Assembly: GCA_023228325.1 (NCBI GenBank)
Contig: JALOBK010000001.1
Coordinates: forward strand, 744,001-808,000
Direction of reading: 5' to 3'
Length of the DNA: 64,000 nt
Source of the DNA: a bacterium
Lineage (GTDB): Bacteria > Auribacterota > UBA6266
The translations under genes were made by a program, and so were the position numbers. A model generated the notes under the pieces. It had not been told where the DNA came from. It did not search any database and saw only the letters and a list, made by a program, of their open reading frames with translations. Positions 32,819 through 40,668 of the stretch are shown here, piece by piece. The stretch's first letter is position 1. The number at the start of each line of letters is the position of its first letter.

Positions 32819-33745
32819 TTAAACCGGGATTTCGGTGTTTGAAAGTATTTCAGCGATGACATTTTCTTTTTTCACGCCGGAATACCTGGCTTTCGTATTG
32901 AGCACAAGCCTGTGAGGGAACACCGGCATCGCCATTTCCTTGACATCCTCCGGTATCACATACTCACGGCCTTCGATGTACGCCTTGGCCCGCGCGCACA
33001 TAAACAGCATCAAAGCCCCTCTTGTCGATATCCCCAGTTTTATACGAGAGTCGGTCCTGCTGGAGTCAGCAATCCTTATTATATACTGGACTATTGATTC
33101 TTCCACCTTAACTTTTTTCACCTCATTCTGGATTTTTACAATGTCGGAACAGGAGATGACCTGTTTCAGATCCAGCAAAGGGTCTTCCTTTTCCCTCTCC
33201 AGTATTATCGCGGCCTCATACCGGGTATCGGGATACCCCATCTCTATCTTTACGGCAAACCTGTCCAGCTGGGCTTCCGGCAGGGGATATGTGCCGTGAT
33301 ACTCCACCGGGTTCTGAGTGGCCACAACAAGAAAAGGCGGGTCCAGCTTATAAGTCCTGCTGTCAAGAGAGACCTGTTTTTCATTCATCGCCTCAAGCAG
33401 GCTCGACTGCGTTCTCGGGGATGCCCTGTTAATCTCGTCGGCAAGTATGATGTTGGAAAAAATAGGGCCTTTTCTGAAAACAAAACTGCCTTCTTTCGGA
33501 TTATAGACGGAGCCTCCGAGAATATCGGCGGGCAGAAGATCGGGTGTAAACTGTATCCTGGAGAAGACGCCGCCGATAGACATGGCAAGCGCCTTGGCCA
33601 TCGTCGTCTTCCCGACACCGGGAACATCCTCTATCAGAATGTTTCCTCCGGCGAGAAGCGCGGTAACGATAAGCTTTACCCTGTCTTCCTTGCCCCTGAT
33701 AACGTGATTGATGTTATCCATCAGTTTTTTTATTTCCTCGCGCAT
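32819..33745 (-). CDS. MoxR-family AAA+ ATPase
   Basis: 308 aa, complete. Walker A GVGKTTMAKALA, Walker B IILADEINRASPRTQS, sensor 1 ATQNPVEYHGTYPLPEAQLD and a C-terminal lid with LGISTRGAL. MoxR ATPases act as chaperones that activate partner proteins with vWA or DUF58 domains. First gene of the minus-strand operon running to sixA, with a GGAGAG ribosome site. Confidence 0.95.
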   Translation of the reverse strand: MREEIKKLMDNINHVIRGKEDRVKLIVTALLAGGNILIEDVPGVGKTTMAKALAMSIGGVFSRIQFTPDLLPADILGGSVYNPKEGSFVFRKGPIFSNIILADEINRASPRTQSSLLEAMNEKQVSLDSRTYKLDPPFLVVATQNPVEYHGTYPLPEAQLDRFAVKIEMGYPDTRYEAAIILEREKEDPLLDLKQVISCSDIVKIQNEVKKVKVEESIVQYIIRIADSSRTDSRIKLGISTRGALMLFMCARAKAYIEGREYVIPEDVKEMAMPVFPHRLVLNTKARYSGVKKENVIAEILSNTEIPV

Positions 33746-33803
33746 AATGCTCTCCTTTTTAAATAATATATATTATAGACAATAAAACGATAAATACATA
33801 AAA

Positions 33804-33836
33804 AAAAGGCTTCTTCCCGTTTGGAAGAAGCCTTTT
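33804..33836 (-). terminator. Rho-independent terminator after the ferredoxin gene
   Basis: Perfect 14-bp stem (GGAAGAAGCCTTTT and its complement) with a 5-base loop, followed on the minus strand by a T run. It lies just after the ferredoxin stop and upstream of the MoxR operon promoter. Confidence 0.85.
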
Positions 33837-33853
33837 GATAATCCTGATAACAT

Positions 33854-34021
33854 CTATTCCTGGCTTATAGCATTAACCGGACAAACAGCCGCGCAAGCGC
33901 CGCAATCAACACATTTATCGGGATCTATAACATAAGGATTGCCCTCGGAAATCGCATCCACGGGACATTCCGGCTTACAGGAACCGCAAGCTACACACGC
34001 ATCGCTAATTTTATACGCCAT
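33854..34021 (-). CDS. 2[4Fe-4S] ferredoxin, 55 aa
   Basis: Two CxxCxxCxxxCP motifs (CVACGSCKPECP and CVDCGACAAVCP) give the eight cysteines for two [4Fe-4S] clusters. Length and internal symmetry are those of clostridial-type ferredoxins. A GGAGGAAA ribosome site precedes the ATG and a strong terminator follows. It is a low-potential electron carrier of anaerobic metabolism, transcribed as a single gene. Confidence 0.95.
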   Translation of the reverse strand: MAYKISDACVACGSCKPECPVDAISEGNPYVIDPDKCVDCGACAAVCPVNAISQE

Positions 34022-34202
34022 AATTTCCTCCCTTTGATTGTTCCAAAAAAATCAAACAACTATAAATATAATGACCCGAATCAAAAGTCAAGGACAATTC
34101 ATCAAGTTTTGCTTGACTGCGCACCGGAATACCTTATAATCGTTCCAAATATTTTACAGAGAATAAGTAAAATAAAAACCGCGTTTAAAGAGGGTCCAGT
34201 AC

Positions 34203-36014
34203 ATGGTTTCAATAAAACCTCCGATAAATAATAAAAAACTTGCCGCATGGATAAATAAATGCGCGAAATTATGCAAGCCGGACAGGATACTCTGGATGGA
34301 CGGGTCCGAAGATGAAAAAAACCGGTTCGAAAAAGAAGCTTTCCGCACAGGGGAATTGATAAGGCTCAACCAGAAAAAGCTTCCCGGCTGTGTCCTTCAC
34401 AGAACCGCGATAAATGACGTGGCAAGAACCGAGAACCTGACTTTTATCTGCACTTCCAGAAAAGAAGACGCCGGGCCGACCAATAACTGGATGGAACCCT
34501 CCAAAGCTTACAGGAAAGCCGGCGCCATATTCAAAAATTCCATGAAGGGAAGGACCATGTATGTAATACCCTTCTCGATGGGCCCTGTGGGTTCCCCTTT
34601 CAGCAAAATAGGAGTGGAGCTTACCGACAGCATATACGTATGCTTAAACATGCGCATAATGACGCGCGTGGGCAGGGAAGTCTTAGAAACGCTCGGCGAA
34701 AACGGGGATTTCACAAAATGCCTCCACGGAAAAGCGGACCGGGATATCAATAAAAGGATGATACTGCATTTCCCCGAAGACAATACCATATGGAGCGTGG
34801 GTTCGGGTTACGGCGGGAATGTCCTTCTCGGCAAAAAATCCCTCGCGTTAAGAATAGCAAGCCATATGGGATACAGGGAGAACTGGATGGCGGAACACAT
34901 GCTGATCCTGGGGGTGGAAGAACCTAACGGCCATATCGAGTATATCGCGGCGGCTTTCCCGAGCGCGTGCGGAAAAACCAACCTGGCAATGCTGATACCG
35001 CCCGAAGGGCTGATGAGAAAAGGTTATAAAATATGGACCGTCGGCGATGACATCGCGTGGATGAGAATCGACACCGACGGGAAACTGTGGGCCATAAATC
35101 CCGAAAACGGATTTTTCGGAGTCGCTCCGGGAACAAATTCAAAATCCAACCTCAACGCGATGAAAACCATACAAAAAAATACAATATTCACCAATGTCCT
35201 TATGAAACCCGATAAGACTGTCTGGTGGGAAGAGGGGGATGAACCTCCTCCGCCGAAAGGCATTGACTGGAAAGGCAACCCATGGAAACCCGGGCTGCAG
35301 GATGAAAACGGGAAACCCGTTTACGGGGCGCATCCCAACAGCAGGTTTACCGCGCCGGCAAGACAGTGCCCTTCTATTTCTTTCAGACTCGATGACCACC
35401 ACGGTGTAAACATATCGGCTATCATCTTCGGTGGGCGGCGCGCCCAACTGGCTCCGCTGGTGTATGAAACATTCAACTGGCAGCACGGGGTTTTCACCGG
35501 GGCGACAATGGCGTCGGAAAGAACAGCGGCTCAATACGGCAAACAGGGCGAAGTGCGGCGCGACCCCATGGCTATGCTGCCTTTCTGCGGATACAACATG
35601 GGAAATTACTTTCGTCACTGGCTTAAAATGGGCGCAAAAATGAAAAAGCCGCCCAAAATATTCCATGTCAACTGGTTCAGGAAAGACGAAGACGGAAACT
35701 TCCTGTGGCCGGGTTTCGGCGAAAATATCAGAATAATAGACTGGATATTAAGAAGGTGCAGCGGAAGCACGGAAGCAAAAGAAACGCCCATAGGATATGT
35801 CCCTGACAAAAAAGACATTGATTTAACCGGTTTAAAACTCAAGCCCGGAGCGCTGGATAAACTTCTTAAAGTAAATTGTAAGGACTGGCAGGAAGAGACA
35901 GATTCAATTTCAAAATTTTTCGGTAAATTCGGCAAAACTCTTCCCAGAGAAATGACCAGGGAACTGGACAGGCTGAAAAAACGCCTTGCAAGGCGCAGGC
36001 GCAGACCCCGTTAG
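34203..36014 (+). CDS. pckG: Phosphoenolpyruvate carboxykinase (GTP)
   Basis: 603 aa, the normal length for the GTP-dependent enzyme. The P-loop AAFPSACGKTNLAML with the hallmark catalytic cysteine is present, as are GDDIAWMRID (metal), the oxaloacetate region RTAINDVARTENLTF, and the nucleotide-binding FFGVAPGTNSKSN. It interconverts oxaloacetate and phosphoenolpyruvate with GTP/GDP. A very basic C-terminal tail (KKRLARRRRRPR) is unusual. Monocistronic on the plus strand. Confidence 0.96.
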   Translation: MVSIKPPINNKKLAAWINKCAKLCKPDRILWMDGSEDEKNRFEKEAFRTGELIRLNQKKLPGCVLHRTAINDVARTENLTFICTSRKEDAGPTNNWMEPSKAYRKAGAIFKNSMKGRTMYVIPFSMGPVGSPFSKIGVELTDSIYVCLNMRIMTRVGREVLETLGENGDFTKCLHGKADRDINKRMILHFPEDNTIWSVGSGYGGNVLLGKKSLALRIASHMGYRENWMAEHMLILGVEEPNGHIEYIAAAFPSACGKTNLAMLIPPEGLMRKGYKIWTVGDDIAWMRIDTDGKLWAINPENGFFGVAPGTNSKSNLNAMKTIQKNTIFTNVLMKPDKTVWWEEGDEPPPPKGIDWKGNPWKPGLQDENGKPVYGAHPNSRFTAPARQCPSISFRLDDHHGVNISAIIFGGRRAQLAPLVYETFNWQHGVFTGATMASERTAAQYGKQGEVRRDPMAMLPFCGYNMGNYFRHWLKMGAKMKKPPKIFHVNWFRKDEDGNFLWPGFGENIRIIDWILRRCSGSTEAKETPIGYVPDKKDIDLTGLKLKPGALDKLLKVNCKDWQEETDSISKFFGKFGKTLPREMTRELDRLKKRLARRRRRPR

Positions 36015-36120
36015 CAGACCACCCCGTCCGGCGGGTTCAGGTTGACGGAGCTTTCAGTAACCCAACCCCTGAGAACATACACTTTGTCCGGGGCAGACAA
36101 ATTTCCCGCGGGGTAAAATA

Positions 36121-37095
36121 ATGGACAAAACCCAGATTTCTTTACTTAAAGAAAAAGATTACTCCGAAATGGTCAAAGTCTGCGATATTTCTTTCAACAA
36201 AACCGTTACAGACCCCCTGCACCCCGATTTTTTCTCACATTATTTCGACAAAGAACCTTCCTACAGGCACAGCGACACCCTTGTGCTGAAAAGGGGCAAA
36301 AGGATAATAAGCGCCGCCACGATACTCAAAAGAAAAATAATACTGGACGGCGCGAAAATACCGGCGGGCTGTATAGCAAACGTATGCACCCTTCCGGAAG
36401 AAAGGAACAAGGGCTACATAAGGCTGCTCATGGAAAAATCCGTTGAGGTGATGAAACAGAAAGGTTTTCAACTAGGTTTTCTGCTCGGGAGGCCCGAGCT
36501 TTACAGCAGATTCGGATGGGAAAACATCACCGGCAAATCAATTGAGGCGTATAACCCGCTGAGCGGCGGCGGCAGCGGCGCGCATAACATTTCAGTAAGA
36601 AAAGCGGCCGGACACGATATTGACAGAGTAAAATCCTGTTATGATAAAAATTACGCCCGCCTTAACGGTTTTTTCGAAAGGTCCGAAAAATACTGGAAAA
36701 ATTTCCTGATAAAATTCAGAAGCCTGTATCTCGGGGAATTCGGGGTTTTTATCATAGAAGAAGACGGCGCGCCCCGCGGATACGCCTGCATAGACGAAAA
36801 ATCAAAAACAGTCCATGAAATATTTTTTGCGGGCAAACCCGAAAGCAGATACTTTTACGCCGTATATGATTTCCTCAAAGCCGGCAGTTTAAAAATGAGC
36901 TACTATGACCCCTGTTATACCGGGGAACTGGAAAAATCATTCGGCAAAATAACCCGCCCCGAGATAAACCATAAGATGTTCATCCTGCCTTCGGGAAAAC
37001 TGAATTCAGGAGACACAGATATCAACAGCGCAAGACGCCTGAAAAAAATGTTCGGAGAAAAAAACTACACTTTTTCCCTCTGCGACAAATTCTGA
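36121..37095 (+). CDS. GNAT acetyltransferase, Eis-like
   Basis: 324 aa. The N-terminal GNAT fold has CIANVCTLPEERNKGYIRLL, the acetyl-CoA loop, followed by GFQLGFLLGRPELYSRFGWE as in Eis-type enhanced-intracellular-survival acetyltransferases. A second degenerate GNAT-like part follows (about 170-270), but the usual C-terminal sterol-carrier domain looks reduced. Substrate is unknown. A GCGGGG ribosome site precedes the start. Confidence 0.78.
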   Translation: MDKTQISLLKEKDYSEMVKVCDISFNKTVTDPLHPDFFSHYFDKEPSYRHSDTLVLKRGKRIISAATILKRKIILDGAKIPAGCIANVCTLPEERNKGYIRLLMEKSVEVMKQKGFQLGFLLGRPELYSRFGWENITGKSIEAYNPLSGGGSGAHNISVRKAAGHDIDRVKSCYDKNYARLNGFFERSEKYWKNFLIKFRSLYLGEFGVFIIEEDGAPRGYACIDEKSKTVHEIFFAGKPESRYFYAVYDFLKAGSLKMSYYDPCYTGELEKSFGKITRPEINHKMFILPSGKLNSGDTDINSARRLKKMFGEKNYTFSLCDKF

Positions 37096-37099
37096 AAAA

Positions 37100-38302
37100 T
37101 CATCTGCGGTACTGAAGCCTTGATTCGGATTTTCCGGGGGGATTATATTCCTTTTTCCTGCGCGCCCCGAATTCTTCCTCTGTGGATTCCTGTTTTCCGA
37201 CAAGCACATTGTATATTAATTGAAGAGACGCGTTTATAAGCCCGGCTTTTACCGAAGCGATATATGTAAAATATCTCTTGCCGGGCGAGATATCATTTTC
37301 AAACCATGCCGTTAAAGAGTATTCTGAAACACCTATGCCGTCAAGCGAGTAAACATTAACCCTGGAAAGCCCGTTTTTCCCGATAATATCCACTATCTCA
37401 GCCAGTTCAAGGGGGTTGTCAATCCCTATAAGAAGGTCTGTAAATTTCTTTTCGCCCCCGAAAAGGTCCATCCTCTTTTCGTTTTCGGGGATTTTCCTGT
37501 TATCCCCTATAAGCCCGATATCAAGAACCCCTTTATCGCCGAAATATTTTTTCGCGAGCAGGGCATATCTTTTAACCATGCCGAGATAATCGACCTGCGA
37601 AGCTTTATACCTGTATACCAAAAATGATACTTCGTCCCAGTCCAGCATCGTGAAGGGAACATTCAGAGAGTCCTGCAAAGTGATATTCCCGAAGTATAAA
37701 CCTTCAAGAATCATCCTGTTTGAAGTGCCCGCCACAAAAAAACCTTCTTCATGAAGCCGGCCGATGATCCTGTTCATTCTGTAGACGGAGCGCTTGAATC
37801 TCCTTTCATTCTTATTATTTTTAAGATGCCTGATAAAGGAAGCAATGTCTTTTTCCCTCACATATTTGAAAAATTCCCTGCCTGTGGAAGGCGTAGGCTC
37901 GCAATCGAAGACTACCCATTTTATCCCGATGCCGTCCCTTTTAACCCAATCGGCAAAATCCTTCGCGAAATTTTCGGTGTTATCAAGCGTGTCCTCACAA
38001 AAATAAAGGTCTTCTTCATAGGGCAACAGGCACCACGCTCTGACATCGACACCGTGTTCCTCCGCTTTTCTCAGAAGCGAAACAAGGTCCGGATCCCCTA
38101 TGTCCGCCGGCCCTATATGCAGAATAAGCGCGATATCCCTCTTTCCCAGAGCTTCGATATAGTTTTTTACTTCGCTATAGGGTAAAAACTCACACCACAA
38201 GCCTATTTTCATCTCATTGCCGGAAGAGAAAACGGTTTTCGCCCCGAAAAAACAAAAACATAAAAACGCCAAGATTAAAAACCGGAAATATCTCAAAATC
38301 AC
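37100..38302 (-). CDS. Exported TIM-barrel-like protein, unknown
   Basis: 400 aa with a signal peptide (about 1-26). The pattern of strands (MKIGLWCEFLP, ALILHIGP, VDVRAWCLLP, IKWVVFDCEP) suggests a beta/alpha barrel of glycosidase type, with acidic residues at strand ends (DCEP, LDWDE). No named family is recognised. It overlaps the upstream lipoprotein gene by 4 bp, so the two are co-translated. Carbohydrate processing is a reasonable guess given the partner's lectin-like fold. Confidence 0.6.
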   Translation of the reverse strand: MILRYFRFLILAFLCFCFFGAKTVFSSGNEMKIGLWCEFLPYSEVKNYIEALGKRDIALILHIGPADIGDPDLVSLLRKAEEHGVDVRAWCLLPYEEDLYFCEDTLDNTENFAKDFADWVKRDGIGIKWVVFDCEPTPSTGREFFKYVREKDIASFIRHLKNNKNERRFKRSVYRMNRIIGRLHEEGFFVAGTSNRMILEGLYFGNITLQDSLNVPFTMLDWDEVSFLVYRYKASQVDYLGMVKRYALLAKKYFGDKGVLDIGLIGDNRKIPENEKRMDLFGGEKKFTDLLIGIDNPLELAEIVDIIGKNGLSRVNVYSLDGIGVSEYSLTAWFENDISPGKRYFTYIASVKAGLINASLQLIYNVLVGKQESTEEEFGARRKKEYNPPGKSESRLQYRR

Positions 38303-38886
38303 TCTTTAACCTCGATGCCGGTAAATATTGTCCAGCCAACGCTTGAGGAAATCCCGATTTTACCTTTTCGCGGAATCCCCTTCAGTTTCATCTTTGCTTC
38401 TTTCCCCTCAAACTTCAAGACCGCCCAATCACCCTTTATTTCCAATTCAATCGAATATACCCTGTTTCCTTTAAGCGGTTCTATCTCTATATTGCACCAA
38501 TCACCCGCGTTCTGCCATTTTCCGTCTATAAAATGGTAATTATTAACTCCCATGACATAATTCTTTGCCGCCGAATTCTGGTAAATTCCGGCAAAAACCA
38601 TTGTTTTGCCCTCTTCCAGCCCCAAAAATATCCCCTGGAGATTTTCCGCGGGATAGTATTCCCTGTGAAACTTAACCGAGATACTGCCTTTAAAACTCCT
38701 TTTTAAATCCTGTTTTTTGAGCGCGAGCATATTCCAGTACTCTTCGCCGGCATTATTTTTTACATGCCCTTTTTCAAAAATCCAGTCCCCGGAAACAATT
38801 TCCCAGTCGGATTTTTTAAAACCGGAAGAAAAACAACCGGATGAAACCAGAATAAAAACAATAAATAAAATAAAAACGTTTCTCAT
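38299..38886 (-). CDS. Lipoprotein with concanavalin-like (LamG/DUF1080-type) domain
   Basis: 195 aa from the ATG at 38886, chosen because GGAAGAGGTGG precedes it and because it gives a proper lipoprotein signal (FIVFILVSSGC). An upstream in-frame ATG at 38988 would add a non-signal extension. The mature part has the beta-rich pattern WEIVSGDWIFEKGHVKN, WNMLALKK, VYSIELEIKGDWAVLKFEG typical of laminin-G/concanavalin folds. The same kind of domain forms the external part of the kinase at 62340-64000. Coupled to the barrel protein downstream. Confidence 0.7.
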   Translation of the reverse strand: MRNVFILFIVFILVSSGCFSSGFKKSDWEIVSGDWIFEKGHVKNNAGEEYWNMLALKKQDLKRSFKGSISVKFHREYYPAENLQGIFLGLEEGKTMVFAGIYQNSAAKNYVMGVNNYHFIDGKWQNAGDWCNIEIEPLKGNRVYSIELEIKGDWAVLKFEGKEAKMKLKGIPRKGKIGISSSVGWTIFTGIEVKE

Positions 38887-38999
38887 ATACCACCTCTTCC
38901 TGTCCTCACCCATTATAAACCTTATATATTTATTTTGAAAAACTTTTAACTTTATTATAGAATGCTGTTTTAGTATAAACCCGGGCAAAGGAGGAAAAC

Positions 39000-39668
39000 A
39001 TGAAATACTTTTTAAGTTTTGCGCTTGCCGCCGCTCTTTGTACGTTCGCGGCCGCCGACCAGGCGCAGAGAGTGAACGAAAAGCTTGATAACTGCAGCAA
39101 TGTGATTCTCGAAATGAAGGATATGCCGGAAAACGGGATACCCGATGACCTGCTTAAAAAATGCACCGGCATAGCCATCTTCCCCAACACAATCAAGGGC
39201 GGTTTCATATTCGGCGGAAGAGGGGGAACGGGTGTTGTCCTTTCACATGACAAAGATACCGGCGAATGGTCCGCGCCCGCGTTTGTGATGATCGGCGGTT
39301 TAAGCTTCGGGCTTCAGATAGGCGCCCAGGCGGCAGACATAGTGCTTGTAACAACTTCAAGGAAGGGCCTTGATATGCTGCTGAAAGATAATGTGACGCT
39401 CGGAGGCGACGCCGCCGTAGCGGCAGGACCTATCGGAAGGAACGCGGAGGTCTCAACAGACATACTTATGCAGACGCCTATCCTCTGCTACTCAAGGACC
39501 AAAGGTCTTTTCGCGGGAGTAGCTCTGGACGGAGCTGTAATCAGCCAGGATAAAAAAGACAATAAAACATTATACGGGGAAGCGCTGACCGCAATAGATA
39601 TAGTGATAGATAAAAAAGCGGCCCCCACCGAAGAAGGCCAGAAACTCATCAACGCCATCACCAAATAG
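39000..39668 (+). CDS. SYLF-domain (Ysc84-like) lipid-binding protein
   Basis: 222 aa with a signal peptide (1-19) and a GGAGG ribosome site. The SYLF/DUF500 domain fills the protein: GIAIFPNTIKGGFIFGGRGG, SAPAFVMIGGLSFGLQIGAQ and NAEVSTDILMQTPILCYSRTKG. SYLF domains bind phosphoinositides in eukaryotes; bacterial exported versions have unclear roles in the envelope. Followed by a clear terminator. Confidence 0.92.
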   Translation: MKYFLSFALAAALCTFAAADQAQRVNEKLDNCSNVILEMKDMPENGIPDDLLKKCTGIAIFPNTIKGGFIFGGRGGTGVVLSHDKDTGEWSAPAFVMIGGLSFGLQIGAQAADIVLVTTSRKGLDMLLKDNVTLGGDAAVAAGPIGRNAEVSTDILMQTPILCYSRTKGLFAGVALDGAVISQDKKDNKTLYGEALTAIDIVIDKKAAPTEEGQKLINAITK

Positions 39669-39678
39669 ATTTTTACCG

Positions 39679-39709
39679 AAACGGGGCAGGTCACGTATCT
39701 GCCCCGTTT
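39679..39709 (+). terminator. Rho-independent terminator after the SYLF gene
   Basis: Perfect 11-bp stem AAACGGGGCAG / CTGCCCCGTTT with a 9-base loop, ending in TTTT, 10 bases after the stop codon. Confidence 0.85.
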
Positions 39710-39881
39710 TCCCATCCCCACGCAAGAGATATTTACACTTTTTCCGCGCCGCGCATTTTTCGCCTATTTACCGACGACATTATAAGTTATGAAGGGTTTC
39801 CCGTCCGGCTTCAAAATAAAAAATATGCTACACGTTGAACAAAAATAGTGTATAATTTCTCACTAGGGGGGAGGGTATATT

Positions 39882-40244
39882 ATGTCTTCTTTATTTTTCA
39901 GAAAACGTAATAGCGCCCAGTCTGAAAAAAGGTCCTTCAAGAGAATCCCTTTTGTCTTCGATGTAGACTATACAAGCAATAATTTCGACAGAAACAAGGG
40001 CAAAGGAATAAATCTCAGCAAGGGCGGACTGCTTCTGGGAACCGGCCTGCGGTTTACTTACGGCCAGGAATTAAAATTTTTTATCAAAGTACCCGCTTTT
40101 CAGGACCCTATCACGCTTATGGGCGCTGTAGTGAGAAGCAGGGAATCAGGCAAATACGGCGGATATGAAACAGCTGTTAATTTCAAGAACTTCTCAGGGC
40201 CGAAAAACCCTAATCTTGAAAAAATCATCCATCTTTACAGCTGA
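39882..40244 (+). CDS. PilZ-domain protein
   Basis: 120 aa. The c-di-GMP-binding pattern is present: RSFKR (RxxxR, residues 17-21) and NLSKGGLLL (the D/NxSxxG element). A single-domain PilZ protein probably responds to c-di-GMP and acts on surface or motility functions. AGGGGGGAGG ribosome site; a TATAAT box at 39851. Confidence 0.85.
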   Translation: MSSLFFRKRNSAQSEKRSFKRIPFVFDVDYTSNNFDRNKGKGINLSKGGLLLGTGLRFTYGQELKFFIKVPAFQDPITLMGAVVRSRESGKYGGYETAVNFKNFSGPKNPNLEKIIHLYS

Positions 40245-40309
40245 AGTATTTCCAGCCGCGGCCTGCGCGGAAACTTCTTCTCAGGAAAATACCGGTGTGT
40301 AAAAAAATC

Positions 40310-40351
40310 TTGACAAATATATTAGTATATTATAATATGTTAATATATTTG
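40310..40351 (+). promoter_or_regulatory. Promoter with overlapping ArsR operator
   Basis: TTGACA (40310-40315), 17 bp, then TAATAT (40333-40338). A perfect 11-bp inverted repeat CAAATATATTA / TAATATATTTG occupies 40314-40324 and 40341-40351 and therefore covers the promoter. It lies 9 bp before the ArsR start codon, fitting autorepression of the operon. Confidence 0.75.
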
Positions 40352-40359
40352 GAGGCAAA

Positions 40360-40668
40360 ATGGGAAAAAGACAACTGACGCATAAGGCCGTTCTGGAAGC
40401 GGCTGTAATGCTCAAAGCCCTGGCCCATCCGGACAGGATTAAGATAGTTGAACTGCTTGCCGGCAGCGATATGCTGAGTGTCAACCAGATCGCGAAAAGC
40501 GCCGGGTTAAAACAGTCCATAACTTCACAACACCTCAAGCTCCTTAAAAACGGCGGGGCCCTGGATTCCCATAAACTCTCAAACCAGGTATTTTACAGCT
40601 TATACAAAAAGGAACTCTTAAAGCTTCTGGCGTGCATTAAAAACTGCTGCGGGCGGGAGAGAAAATGA
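40360..40668 (+). CDS. ArsR-family repressor
   Basis: 102 aa winged-helix protein: LKALAHPDRIKIVELLAG, then the recognition helix SITSQHLKLLKNGGAL and wing. The classical ELCVCDL metal site is absent; instead the C-terminal helix has Cys92, Cys96 and Cys97 (CIKNCC), which could sense metal or redox state. It overlaps the RND gene by 4 bp (ATGA), so it heads the four-gene export operon, with an operator over its promoter. Confidence 0.88.
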   Translation: MGKRQLTHKAVLEAAVMLKALAHPDRIKIVELLAGSDMLSVNQIAKSAGLKQSITSQHLKLLKNGGALDSHKLSNQVFYSLYKKELLKLLACIKNCCGRERK